Source: Crocinitomicaceae bacterium (GTDB lineage Bacteria; Bacteroidota; Bacteroidia; Flavobacteriales_D; CAJJDF01). From it: 33,035 bases of DNA. Below are positions 1-7,450 of this stretch, in pieces. Numbering within the stretch: the first letter of the stretch is position 1; each line of letters opens with the position of its first letter. The translations under genes and the position numbers were made by a program. The stretch lies in assembly GCA_024639505.1 (NCBI GenBank), contig JAHEIE010000002.1, forward strand, positions 1 to 33,035, written 5' to 3'. Under the pieces are notes generated by a model, which had not been told where the DNA came from, did no database searches, and saw nothing but the letters and a program-made list of their open reading frames with translations.

Positions 1-50
1 GTTATCTCAGTCAAAAAGAATAACTTTACTGAAAGCAAAAACAATTATTT

Positions 51-590
51 ATGCACAAACACATCGAAGACTCGCAAATTACATTAACTGAATTAATGCT
101 TCCCTCCCACTCAAATTTTAGCGGGAAAATTCACGGAGGATACATTTTGAATCTAATGGACCAAATTGCTTTTGCCTGCGCAAGTAAGCACTCTGGCAAC
201 TACTGTGTAACAGCTTCTGTGAATAAAGTTGATTTTCTAAACCCAATAGAAGTTGGTGAACTTGTTACCCTAAAAGCTTCTATTAATTATACAGGAAATA
301 CATCGATGGTTGTTGGTGTGAGGGTTGAATCAGAAAATATTCAAACTGGAACTTGCACTCACTGCAATTCTTCTTATTTTACAATGATTGCAAAAGACCA
401 AAACGGAAACAATGCTCCAACTCCGGGTATCATAATAGATACCGAACAAAAAGCTCGTAGATTCCTCAGAAGTATTGAAACTCGAAAATCTTATTTACAC
501 AGAGAAATTAAATACGAAGAAAAGACATTTGAGCTTACCCCTAGTCATATTACTGAACTCAAGAAAAACAATTTGGAGCTAAAACTCTAA
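51..590 (+). CDS. Acyl-CoA thioesterase, hotdog fold (YciA/ACOT-like)
   Basis: Predicted to hydrolyse acyl-CoA thioesters to free acid and CoA in the cytoplasm. The N-terminal half carries the family signature: Asn22, then the HGGYILNLMD stretch with the likely catalytic Asp37 on the central hotdog helix, followed by the beta strands (VNKVDFLNP, GELVTLKA, TCTHCNSSYFTMIA). The 179 residues include a roughly 45-residue charged C-terminal tail beyond the hotdog core, as in longer ACOT-type proteins. Acyl-chain preference cannot be read from the sequence. The ATG follows an A/T-rich leader without a Shine-Dalgarno site. TAACTTTA at 21-28 matches the Bacteroidota -7 element TAnnTTTG at 7 of 8 positions, but any -33 element would lie near or beyond the window edge. 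The gene converges on the barrel protein across a shared terminator. Confidence 0.88.
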   Translation: MHKHIEDSQITLTELMLPSHSNFSGKIHGGYILNLMDQIAFACASKHSGNYCVTASVNKVDFLNPIEVGELVTLKASINYTGNTSMVVGVRVESENIQTGTCTHCNSSYFTMIAKDQNGNNAPTPGIIIDTEQKARRFLRSIETRKSYLHREIKYEEKTFELTPSHITELKKNNLELKL

Positions 591-611
591 CCGAATCTTA
601 AAAAAATAAGC

Positions 612-645
612 AAAAAAAAATCTTCCCGAAGGAAGATTTTTTTTT
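612..645. terminator. Bidirectional rho-independent terminator
   Basis: A TCTTCC stem arm (621-626), a CGAA loop and a GGAAGA arm (631-636) are flanked by a run of A on the left and T on the right that extend the stem. Transcribed from either strand, this gives a GC-containing hairpin followed by a U tract. It sits between the thioesterase stop and the convergent barrel gene and plausibly ends both transcripts. Confidence 0.85.
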
Positions 646-661
646 GTTAGAAAATTAATTC

Positions 662-1513
662 TTAGAAGTGGAAAGTTACATTCACTGAAGCAGAACCTCC
701 AAATGCAGCTGAAGCTCCATCGTCAATTCCTATATTCAAGCCTGAATTTTTCAAAACTTGAGATTCAGTAGTTTCTGTAGTTCCTGCATTGTCAGTTTCA
801 ACTGAATTAGATGCATTAGAAGTTGAAAATCCAATTCCCCATCCAAATTCTGCTCCAATTGCAATTTTAGGCAATACAAAATAATCTACTCCTAAAAATC
901 CTCTTGCTCCAATTCCAAAAGAACCAGACTTAGAAATTCCTAGATTTCTTGTAGCACCACCAGCTTCAACACCTTCTGTAATTGCTTGTTGCAAATCAAG
1001 GCTATATTCAAATGATGTTGTTGTGCTTGGAGAACCTAACACAATCATTGCTTCTCCTCCGTAGAATCCTTGTAATCTATTGTGACCTCTTCTCCATTCT
1101 TTACCAAAACCTAAAATGATGTTAGTAACTGCATCATTTTGAGTCTGAATATAGTTTTCGTCTCCATTAGCTCCGTAAGTTGCTAAGACTGTTTCAGAAT
1201 TGTTAGAACTATAGTTAATCCCAACTTTTACTCTCCATGCCTCTGTTGAAGTAGTGTACATTTTTCCAACAATTACATTACTAAAACCGGAAACATACCC
1301 AAGGTGTTGAGCCGTAGCTCCTGTGTTTGTGTTCAATTTTAGCGCGTTCAATCCAAAATCGATTAGTGGTACGGCATCAAACTGAATAGCCCAGTCTCCT
1401 GCTTGTGGCAAGTACTCCAAGCCTTTTTTGTTTTTCATTGAAGTTGTAGTTCCTTGAGCGAAAGCTAAACTTCCAGCAAATAATGCTGCAACGAATAAAA
1501 TGTTCTTTTTCAT
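662..1513 (-). CDS. Outer-membrane beta-barrel protein of unknown role
   Basis: A 283-residue exported protein. Residues 1-19 are a clear Sec signal peptide (MKKN, hydrophobic core, cleavage after AFA-Q). The rest alternates short amphipathic strands with Gly/Asn/Thr-rich turns and ends in the strand NVTFHF, whose terminal Phe fits the BAM insertion signal of outer-membrane barrels. The early segment around LPQAGDWAIQFDAVP resembles the start of Bacteroidota barrels annotated as the BT1926 family. I hold that sub-family name loosely because it rests on memory of the pattern. No enzymatic motif is visible. It stands alone: a terminator lies downstream, and a 98-nt spacer separates it from the divergent PLP-enzyme gene. 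It could be a small porin or a structural surface protein. Confidence 0.7.
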   Translation of the reverse strand: MKKNILFVAALFAGSLAFAQGTTTSMKNKKGLEYLPQAGDWAIQFDAVPLIDFGLNALKLNTNTGATAQHLGYVSGFSNVIVGKMYTTSTEAWRVKVGINYSSNNSETVLATYGANGDENYIQTQNDAVTNIILGFGKEWRRGHNRLQGFYGGEAMIVLGSPSTTTSFEYSLDLQQAITEGVEAGGATRNLGISKSGSFGIGARGFLGVDYFVLPKIAIGAEFGWGIGFSTSNASNSVETDNAGTTETTESQVLKNSGLNIGIDDGASAAFGGSASVNVTFHF

Positions 1514-1611
1514 AATTGTTTTTTTATGTTAATAATACCTCAATATAGATATAATTTTTTGTTAAAAAAATTGAAACCCTAAAAAACAACTCACTTATTA
1601 TCAACCACTAT

Positions 1612-2595
1612 ATGTGTAAAAGTCGAATGATAAATATTACTTTTGGTAAATATGAAAAAAAATCTTCTGTGAAAAACTCACCCATTCACAACATAAAACA
1701 AGCCTTACTTGAGGAACAAAATATATCACTTGATATATTGAGAGAAGATTTGAATCACCCAATAATTCAAGGAAACAAACTCAGAAAACTTCAATACAAC
1801 CTACTGAATGCCAAGAAAAATGGAAATAAAACACTCCTTACTTTTGGTGGCGCTTTTTCCAATCACATTGCAGCAGTTGCCACTGCAGGAAAAGAATTCG
1901 GTTTCAAGACTATTGGTATGATACGTGGTGAAGAAACTCTACCATTGAACCCAACATTGGAGCAATGCAAGAAAGATGGAATGGAATTGCACTATGTTGA
2001 CAGAACGAGTTATCGAATAAAGCACACACAAGATTTTAAGGATTACCTGAGAAATAAATTTGGTGTTTTTTACCTAATTCCCGAAGGTGGAACGAATTAT
2101 TATGCAATAAACGGGTGCATGGAAATCATAAAAGATTATAGCGCCTATGATTATATTTGTTGCCCAGTAGGAACTGGTGGAACTGTGGCAGGAATTACAA
2201 TTGCAAACAATGGAAGATCTAAGATAATTGGATTTTCTGCCTTGAAAGGAGGAGAGTTTCTTACCAAAGAAATTTTTAATCATATCCAAACAGTTACAAA
2301 CGATGAGGAACTCACCGAAGAACTAATGAATTCATTTGAGTTGAATACCGAATTTCATTTGGGCGGCTATGCCAAAATAACAGAAGAATTGCTTAATTTT
2401 GTGCGAAATTTTTACTCACAACATCAAATAAAGTGGGATACAATTTATAACGGAAAAATGGCGTTTGGCGTTTTTGAACTAATAAAAGCCAACTATTTTC
2501 CAAAAAACAGTTCGATTCTATTGGTGCATACGGGAGGAATGCAAGGAATAAAGGGAATTGAACAAAGAAATAAGATTAAACTATATGAGGATTAA
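1612..2595 (+). CDS. PLP-dependent ACC deaminase / D-cysteine desulfhydrase-like enzyme
   Basis: A fold-type II PLP enzyme of the tryptophan synthase beta superfamily, 327 residues. The cofactor lysine is in QGNKLRKL (Lys56), followed by GGAFSNH, the substrate and PLP-contacting loop typical of the ACC deaminase/D-cysteine desulfhydrase group. PEGGTN near residue 160 and the glycine-rich phosphate loop VGTGGTVAGI near 190 complete the site. Family members release ammonia (and H2S from D-cysteine) with pyruvate or 2-oxobutanoate. The motifs do not decide the substrate, and most Bacteroidota homologues are thought to act on D-amino acids rather than ACC. An internal ATG at 1627 is an alternative start that would remove five residues. 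The 3' end overlaps the next gene by 11 nt, so the two are probably co-transcribed. Confidence 0.85.
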   Translation: MCKSRMINITFGKYEKKSSVKNSPIHNIKQALLEEQNISLDILREDLNHPIIQGNKLRKLQYNLLNAKKNGNKTLLTFGGAFSNHIAAVATAGKEFGFKTIGMIRGEETLPLNPTLEQCKKDGMELHYVDRTSYRIKHTQDFKDYLRNKFGVFYLIPEGGTNYYAINGCMEIIKDYSAYDYICCPVGTGGTVAGITIANNGRSKIIGFSALKGGEFLTKEIFNHIQTVTNDEELTEELMNSFELNTEFHLGGYAKITEELLNFVRNFYSQHQIKWDTIYNGKMAFGVFELIKANYFPKNSSILLVHTGGMQGIKGIEQRNKIKLYED

Positions 2596-3535
2596 AGAAC
2601 TTGGAATAACGATTTGGATGATAGCTGGATTTTTTTTTCTGGCTTTTAGTCAAAAACAAACTCCTCAAGAATACATAGATAAATGGAAAGATGTAGCCAT
2701 CCAAAAAATGAAGGAACACAAAATTCCTGCTAGTATTACTCTGGCTCAGGGAGTTCTTGAAAGCGGAAGTGGAAACAGTAATCTTGCTCGATTGGCCAAC
2801 AATCACTTTGGAATAAAATGTCATTCATCTTGGACGGGAGAAACTTATTACCAAGACGATGATGCCAAGGACGAATGCTTTAGAAAATATAAATCTGCTA
2901 GCGAGTCTTACGATGATCATGCGGAGTTTCTCAAAAAAAGAAGGTACGAAGATTTGTTTTTGCTTGATATAACAGATTACAAAGGCTGGGCATACGGCCT
3001 AAAAAAAGCAGGATATGCAACAAATCCAAAATACCCAAAGCTACTTATTGGAATTGTAGAGCGATACAATTTGTCACAATACGATTCGGATGAGTATAAA
3101 AGTTCTCCTCCACTTGTTTCAAAAAAGAAAGAAACCAAGAAGAATGAGAAGTCAGAAACGAATGAAACTGTTACGGTAAATATTGGACATACGATTTCAA
3201 AAACGGCAAACCTAGTTCCATTCATTGTGATAAAGAGAAATGATAGCTACGAAAAGTTAGAAAAAGAGTTTGCTATCAGAAAATGGCAAGTTGTGAAGTA
3301 CAATGACTTGAGAAAAAATCACGAACTAAAAGAAGGCGAAAGAATATTTTTGAAGCCGAAAAGATGTAAATCTCAAGAGGAAACACATAAAGTAAAAACT
3401 GGGGAAACAATGAGAGATATTTCGCAACTATACGGTGTAAAACTAAAGAGTCTTTACAAAAGAAATGGACTGGATGAAGGAGTAGTTCCAAAACCAGGAC
3501 AAACTATTTTCTTGAGAACAAAAAAGAAAGTTTAA
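2585..3535 (+). CDS. Exported glucosaminidase with two LysM-like domains
   Basis: Predicted peptidoglycan hydrolase, about 316 residues from the ATG at 2585. An in-frame upstream start at 2558 would add nine polar residues in front of the signal peptide, so 2585 is preferred. Residues 1-22 form a signal peptide ending FLAFS-Q. Residues about 30-165 match the GH73/FlgJ-type glucosaminidase domain, with the likely catalytic Glu59 in LAQGVLESGSGNSNLA and the NNHFGIKC stretch following. A Lys/Glu-rich linker (about 180-205) leads to a weak LysM-like segment (about 215-260) and a clear C-terminal LysM (about 265-312, HKVKTGETMRDIS to PGQTIFLR). The start lies inside the 3' end of the PLP-enzyme gene, suggesting translational coupling. 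A role in wall remodelling or division is inferred. Confidence 0.88.
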   Translation: MRIKELGITIWMIAGFFFLAFSQKQTPQEYIDKWKDVAIQKMKEHKIPASITLAQGVLESGSGNSNLARLANNHFGIKCHSSWTGETYYQDDDAKDECFRKYKSASESYDDHAEFLKKRRYEDLFLLDITDYKGWAYGLKKAGYATNPKYPKLLIGIVERYNLSQYDSDEYKSSPPLVSKKKETKKNEKSETNETVTVNIGHTISKTANLVPFIVIKRNDSYEKLEKEFAIRKWQVVKYNDLRKNHELKEGERIFLKPKRCKSQEETHKVKTGETMRDISQLYGVKLKSLYKRNGLDEGVVPKPGQTIFLRTKKKV

Positions 3536-3539
3536 TAGC

Positions 3540-3725
3540 TTACTTTTTTACTATTCTTCCAGATTTTTTATCAAAACCATAAGGGCAATGCTTACATCCG
3601 TTTTTGCAGCAATATCCTCTCTTTAGCAAATACTTTTCTGTAAAAATAATATAACCCTCAGGAGAATAATAAAATTCATCTGGATCTAGCTTATCTCGTT
3701 TCGAGAAACCACTCATATCTGTCAT
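3540..3725 (-). CDS. Small Cys-rich DUF5522 protein
   Basis: A 61-residue protein with the compact motif YCCKNGCKHCPYGF, that is CC-x3-C-x2-C, matching small proteins annotated as DUF5522 in Bacteroidota. The four closely spaced cysteines and one histidine could bind a metal such as zinc or an iron-sulfur cluster, but no function is established. The N-terminal half (DPDEFYYSPEGYIIFTEKYLLKRGY) is conserved in style in such proteins. It starts 9 nt after the DUF4340 stop, so it is very likely the second gene of that operon. It ends 4 nt from the stop of the convergent glucosaminidase, leaving no room for a separate terminator. Confidence 0.75.
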   Translation of the reverse strand: MTDMSGFSKRDKLDPDEFYYSPEGYIIFTEKYLLKRGYCCKNGCKHCPYGFDKKSGRIVKK

Positions 3726-3734
3726 ATACTCTCT

Positions 3735-4751
3735 TTACTGTTGTAGAAAATAAGATCTAGGAGCAAACACATTTCCCAAAGCAAAATATTGAAAAACAAG
3801 CATTTCTTTTTCACCTCTCACATGCCCATGGATGTAATCTGTATCATAAAGACTCTCTTTACCTGTCACTAAGTCAATAGTTGGATTTTCGCTTAATTTC
3901 AAGTAGAAATCTACTGTTTTTTTCTTGTTAGAAACATCTGTTACAGAAATAGTGTAAACGGGTGAATGAGCAGTAATTGAATCTACTTGTGGTGGCTCAA
4001 ATTCGGCAATTCTATTGAAGTATATTTTTTCGAAATTCAGTATGTAATTCTCTACCAAATATTTGTTTACACCCGAAACGGCAACTCCATTTTGGTCGGT
4101 AAGATTCACAATCTTGGCTAATTGATTAATGACATAAGAATCCGAAGGTTTGGATGGGAAGCTAACTTCTATTTTAGCTATTTCCAATGGGTCGTATACA
4201 AATACTCCTGAATACTTCCAGTCATTTACATTGGTAAAAAACCTACTCTCTAGAAAACCATTAAAACCAGGAATGTGCATAACGTATGGCTCCGAAGATT
4301 TTCTTCCATTTTTTTCTAACAACATGTATGTTCCATAATGATCTTTGGTTGGCGAACCAACAAAATAAGTTTTAGAAAGGTTTCCATTTACATAAATTTC
4401 TACCTTCTTGTTTCTTGCCGCCATATTTGCTACTACCGTTTTTTTGAGCTCGCTAGGCACGGTACTTTGTACAGCAATATGCTTAAAAGTTCGAAGCAAT
4501 AAATCTACATTTTCTGGACGAGCCTGAAACATTCCATTCAACATCCAAATGTCTCCCTCTTTTGATAATTCGGCCACATTCCCTGTACTCTCAGTAATCA
4601 CAAATTTGGTGATATCCTCAGTGTTTTCAATTTCAAAATCGCTGAAGGACTTGCCACCTCCTTTACTAGAATCTGTTTTCATTACCCAAAAGGCAACCGA
4701 ACCCAAAACCAAAACTGCTAACAACAATAGAACTGTTGAATTTTTCTTCAT
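3735..4751 (-). CDS. DUF4340 protein, N-terminal membrane anchor
   Basis: A 338-residue protein with one uncleaved-looking N-terminal hydrophobic segment (residues about 6-24) and a soluble periplasmic part. The repeating pattern of strands around FVITESTGNVAELSKEGDIWMLNG, then FVGSPTKDHYGTYMLL, fits the DUF4340 family, which often occurs beside GldG/ABC-2 type membrane proteins. No such partner is next to it here. The only ABC gene in the window, gldA, is 24 kb away. It heads a two-gene unit with the Cys-rich DUF5522 gene. The ATG lies about 35 nt downstream of a strong minus-strand terminator (4786-4815), so expression depends either on a very short promoter region or on read-through of that terminator. 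Function unknown. Confidence 0.75.
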   Translation of the reverse strand: MKKNSTVLLLLAVLVLGSVAFWVMKTDSSKGGGKSFSDFEIENTEDITKFVITESTGNVAELSKEGDIWMLNGMFQARPENVDLLLRTFKHIAVQSTVPSELKKTVVANMAARNKKVEIYVNGNLSKTYFVGSPTKDHYGTYMLLEKNGRKSSEPYVMHIPGFNGFLESRFFTNVNDWKYSGVFVYDPLEIAKIEVSFPSKPSDSYVINQLAKIVNLTDQNGVAVSGVNKYLVENYILNFEKIYFNRIAEFEPPQVDSITAHSPVYTISVTDVSNKKKTVDFYLKLSENPTIDLVTGKESLYDTDYIHGHVRGEKEMLVFQYFALGNVFAPRSYFLQQ

Positions 4752-4782
4752 ACTTTGATTGTTTTATAATAGAGCGTAAAAA

Positions 4783-4902
4783 TACAAAAAAAATCCGCCA
4801 GAAGCTGACGGATTTATTCATTTTATCGAGAAAAATTCGATGAAATTGAACACCTCAACGCTCATTAATAGTGAATAATTCTTTTGCTTTTAAGTTAAAT
4901 TT
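4783..4902 (-). ncRNA. Candidate small RNA or 5' leader attenuator
   Basis: This lies in the only gap over 300 bases (4752-5064), which has no convincing coding frame on either strand. The minus-strand terminator at 4786-4815 is preceded by further structure. TTATTCA and TGAATAA arms (plus-strand coordinates 4872-4878 and 4814-4820) could close a junction that contains an ATCGA/TCGAT hairpin (4825-4829 with 4837-4841) and a small TTGAG/TTCAA hairpin. A near-consensus -7 element (TAGTTTAG, 4909-4916) would start a transcript of about 120 nt. Transcription and identity are inference. An alternative is a transcription attenuator in the leader of the DUF4340 gene. I could not match it to a known RNA family. 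Confidence 0.3.
4786..4815 (-). terminator. Rho-independent terminator on minus strand with no gene in front
   Basis: Read on the minus strand, the arms AAATCCGTCAG and CTGGCGGATTT pair over 11 positions (one G-U wobble) around a 3-nt CTT loop and run into eight consecutive T. Read on the plus strand, the wobble becomes a C-A mismatch and no T tract follows, so the minus strand is the active orientation. The nearest minus-strand gene upstream in transcription is smpB/hydrolase, which ends beyond the intervening plus-strand genes, so the terminator has no obvious client. Confidence 0.75.
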
Positions 4903-4923
4903 TTTAATCTAAACTAAAAGTAG

Positions 4924-4938
4924 AGGATTGTAAATCCT
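4924..4938. promoter_or_regulatory. Short perfect dyad, possible operator
   Basis: AGGATT-GTA-AATCCT is a perfect 6-bp inverted repeat with a 3-nt spacer. It lies just upstream, on the minus strand, of the TAGTTTAG element at 4909-4916, the position where a repressor would block a promoter. No other copy was noticed. A 15-bp dyad can arise by chance in AT-rich DNA. Confidence 0.2.
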
Positions 4939-5064
4939 AACTTTTTTATTTTCTAATTTTCTTTTCTTTTGATTGGTTATTTAATTCCAAACTCAATTAC
5001 TATTTTTTTTAATTTATATTTACACTGGTTAAGATAATTTCAATAATCAAAATTAATTCAGAAA

Positions 5065-5574
5065 GTGAAAAAAATAATTCGACACATATCTCAAGTTTTC
5101 TTTATTGCTGCTATGCCTATATTCTCTTGGTCGCAAAACCCCGAAGGATTTGATAAAATGGCTAAAAAAATGGCAGAAAAATCTGTTCCAATTATCCAAT
5201 CCAAACAAGTGAATTCTCTTGTCAAAAAAGGTGAGAATATCGTATTCTTGGATGCCCGAGAAAAAAACGAATACCAAGTAAGCCACATAAAAAACTCAAA
5301 GTTTGTTGGTTACGATAATTTTTCGATGAGTTCTGTAGTAGATATCCCCAAAAACCAAATGATAGTTGTTTACTGTTCAGTTGGTTACAGAAGCGGAAAA
5401 ATTGGAGTTAAGCTGAGAGAAGCTGGTTACACTTCAGTTTTCAATTTGTATGGCGGAATATTTGATTGGGCCAACAATGGATTTGAAATCTATCAAGAAA
5501 AAAAAATCGTAAAAAAAGTACATCCTTACAATTCCAAATGGGGAAAATGGCTTAAACCTGAATTAAGAAACTAG
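5065..5574 (+). CDS. Exported single-domain rhodanese
   Basis: A 169-residue rhodanese-like protein with an N-terminal signal peptide (residues 1-24, ending FSWSQ). The domain spans about residues 45-145. FLDAREKNEYQVSHIKNS is the usual LDVR-type motif, and Cys104 in the loop YCSVGYRSG is the catalytic persulfide cysteine. A short C-terminal tail rich in Trp and Lys follows. The start is GTG; no ATG occurs before the signal peptide, which makes GTG the only sensible choice. The stop is 7 nt before the DUF2064 gene, so they form an operon. Export suggests a periplasmic sulfur or redox role. This rhodanese plus DUF2064 pairing resembles neighbourhoods labelled arsenosugar-related elsewhere. Confidence 0.87.
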   Translation: MKKIIRHISQVFFIAAMPIFSWSQNPEGFDKMAKKMAEKSVPIIQSKQVNSLVKKGENIVFLDAREKNEYQVSHIKNSKFVGYDNFSMSSVVDIPKNQMIVVYCSVGYRSGKIGVKLREAGYTSVFNLYGGIFDWANNGFEIYQEKKIVKKVHPYNSKWGKWLKPELRN

Positions 5575-5581
5575 GAATTTT

Positions 5582-6181
5582 ATGTCCAAAAAGCTACTTA
5601 TTATTTTTACCAAAATCCCAAAACTAGGCAACGGAAAATCGCGACTTGCCCATACAATTGGAGAAGAAAATGCATTTACAATCTTCAAGGAACTGGTAAA
5701 ACACACCGCAAAAATAACCAAAGACATAGATTGCGACAAATGGGTTTGCTATGCCGACAACACAGAAGAAAACTCGTTTTTTGATCATTCTATTTATAAA
5801 AAATTAATACAATCTGGAACCGATTTGGGCGAAAGAATGAGAAATGTTTTTGTATCAGCAACCGACCAAGGTTACGAGCAAATCATATTAATTGGAAGTG
5901 ACTGCTATGAGCTCTCACAGTCCGAAATTGAAAAAGGATTCAGAATACTAAATCACAGTGATTTTGTATTTGGTCCTGCCAAAGATGGTGGATATTATTT
6001 GATAGGCACTCGAACAACTTTCACCAAAGTATTTGATAACAAAACTTGGAGTACATCCACCGTACTTTACGAAGCCTTGCGAGATGTGGAAGGAGCAGAT
6101 TTATCCCATGGTGAGCTTGCTACACTTTCTGACGTGGATTACGAATCCGACTTAGGCGAACTCAGAAAATTTATTGACTAA
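5582..6181 (+). CDS. DUF2064 / TIGR04282-type glycosyltransferase-like protein
   Basis: A 199-residue protein with a GT-A-like nucleotide-sugar fold. FTKIPKLGNGKSRLA near the N-terminus is the nucleotide-binding loop, IGSDCYELS (about residues 102-110) holds the expected Asp, and FGPAKDGGYYLIG (about 130-142) is the second family block. Members are annotated as TIGR04282 arsenosugar biosynthesis glycosyltransferase, but neither an ArsM methyltransferase nor an ArsS radical SAM gene is present in this window, so arsenic chemistry here is unsupported. It is co-transcribed with the exported rhodanese upstream. Its last 11 nt overlap the end of the convergent hydrolase gene. Confidence 0.83.
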   Translation: MSKKLLIIFTKIPKLGNGKSRLAHTIGEENAFTIFKELVKHTAKITKDIDCDKWVCYADNTEENSFFDHSIYKKLIQSGTDLGERMRNVFVSATDQGYEQIILIGSDCYELSQSEIEKGFRILNHSDFVFGPAKDGGYYLIGTRTTFTKVFDNKTWSTSTVLYEALRDVEGADLSHGELATLSDVDYESDLGELRKFID

Positions 6182-6854
6182 TTTTTGGTGTTAAAAAATC
6201 GAACACTCGATTTCTAATCTCCTCAGATTTTGTCAGAATCATGTTGTGATTCCCTCCTTTTACAATTTCGCATTTCTCGATATTCTTAACAGGAAAAACA
6301 TGGTCTTTATCTCCATGAAGATGAAGAAAATTCTCGGTAGGGTTTTCACCGTGCCAAGTATTTATTTTTTTTATTATCCACTTTTCCAGCCTACCATCTA
6401 TCGAATGAACCATTTCGTTGATTGCTTCGCTATTAATTTCTCGTAAATCCGGAACAATTTTACTTCCTATTGTATAGCCTGCCTCTATTGTTTTCTTCAC
6501 TACTTTACTCGGAATAAAATCAAGCAAAGAAGAACTTTTTTCCCATTTCATGAGTGGATTCATTTCTTTTCTATTTTTAACAGATGAAATAAAAATAAGC
6601 GAATCGGGAGGAAGTTGTTTTGCAATTTCCACCGCCAAAATCCCTCCAAAAGAGGTTCCTAATATTGAAAAATCTTGTGTTGTATCAATTTTATTTCCCA
6701 GCCTTCCTGCATAATTTTCAATCGTTTCTTCCGCTGATTCTGTAGTGATAAACTCCAGAACCTCACAATCAAATCTGTCGTCATTTAAAAAATCCTTGTA
6801 GATTGTTTTGTCTGTCAAAAAACCTGGAATGAGATATAATTTTGATGTTTTCAT
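6171..6854 (-). CDS. Alpha/beta hydrolase
   Basis: A 227-residue cytoplasmic alpha/beta-hydrolase. The nucleophile elbow GTSFGG places Ser68 after strand 5, an oxyanion region is likely near LIPGFLTD at the N-terminus, the acid is Asp182 or Asp184 in HGDKDHVFP, and the base is His203 in GGNHNMIL. The lid (about residues 95-165) is helical and rich in Lys and Glu. The substrate is not predictable; esterase or thioesterase activity is typical. It follows smpB with only 4 nt between stop and start, so the two are co-transcribed. The tail overlaps the DUF2064 gene on the other strand by 11 nt. Confidence 0.85.
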   Translation of the reverse strand: MKTSKLYLIPGFLTDKTIYKDFLNDDRFDCEVLEFITTESAEETIENYAGRLGNKIDTTQDFSILGTSFGGILAVEIAKQLPPDSLIFISSVKNRKEMNPLMKWEKSSSLLDFIPSKVVKKTIEAGYTIGSKIVPDLREINSEAINEMVHSIDGRLEKWIIKKINTWHGENPTENFLHLHGDKDHVFPVKNIEKCEIVKGGNHNMILTKSEEIRNRVFDFLTPKISQ

Positions 6855-6858
6855 TCTC

Positions 6859-7317
6859 TTATTTTCGCATCATTCTATCCAAATCTCGCTTGGTATCTTT
6901 TTGTTTCAAACTTTCTCGCTTGTCATACAGTTTTTTACCCTTTGCTATACCAATTTCCAACTTAGCATATCCTTTTTCACTAATAAACATCAAAAGAGGA
7001 ACAATGGTAATTCCAACATCCTTAAGCTTTTTCTCTATTTTTTCAATCTCTTTTTTATTGAGTAATAATTTACGTAATCTATATGGCTCGTGATTTATAA
7101 ATCCTCCATTGGAATACTCGGTAATGTGCATGTTTTTTATAAAAACCTCTCCATTATCCACATAACAGTATGCTTCCTTAATACTTGCTTTACTTTCTCT
7201 TACCGATTTTATTTCTGTTCCCAATAATTTAATACCAGCCGTATATTTATCCAATATCTCATAATCGAAATAGGCTTTCTTATTTTTTATTGATATTTTT
7301 TTTTGAATTTTGGACAT
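6859..7317 (-). CDS. smpB: SsrA-binding protein SmpB
   Basis: The tmRNA-binding partner in trans-translation, which rescues stalled ribosomes. The protein is 152 residues from the ATG at 7317. An in-frame ATG ten codons upstream adds non-family residues and was rejected. The OB-fold blocks are all visible: KKAYFDYEILDKYTAGI, LLGTEIKSVRESKASIKEAYC, EVFIKNMHITEY, and NHEPYRLRKLLLNKKEI. The C-terminal basic tail (KKLYDKRESLKQKD onward), which enters the decoding centre, is intact. The tmRNA gene (ssrA) itself is not in the window. It heads a two-gene unit with the alpha/beta hydrolase. Confidence 0.96.
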   Translation of the reverse strand: MSKIQKKISIKNKKAYFDYEILDKYTAGIKLLGTEIKSVRESKASIKEAYCYVDNGEVFIKNMHITEYSNGGFINHEPYRLRKLLLNKKEIEKIEKKLKDVGITIVPLLMFISEKGYAKLEIGIAKGKKLYDKRESLKQKDTKRDLDRMMRK

Positions 7318-7450
7318 CTCGGTTGCGTCAGTGATTGAGTTACACAAAGTAAGTAAGAATTTACAAACTATTCAATTATTCTTGTTTCTGAGGTTGTTTT
7401 TTAATGATTTCTTCTTTCAAAAAACCTAAAAATATCCCTATTTTTGATTT

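Noticed and set aside
4675-4823. A 49-codon minus-strand frame starting just before the terminator and running into the DUF4340 gene
   Set aside because: It reads through the terminator hairpin, overlaps a real gene in another frame and has a low-complexity Phe/Ser/Gly composition.
4816-5064. tRNA gene in the 313-nt gap
   Set aside because: No acceptor stem, T-loop GTTC/GGTTCGA-type box or CCA end pattern was found on either strand.
7439-7446. TATTTTTG as the mutA promoter with a leaderless transcript
   Set aside because: It is only 4 nt from the ATG and has no TTG 17-23 nt upstream; T-rich sequence here makes the match weak evidence.
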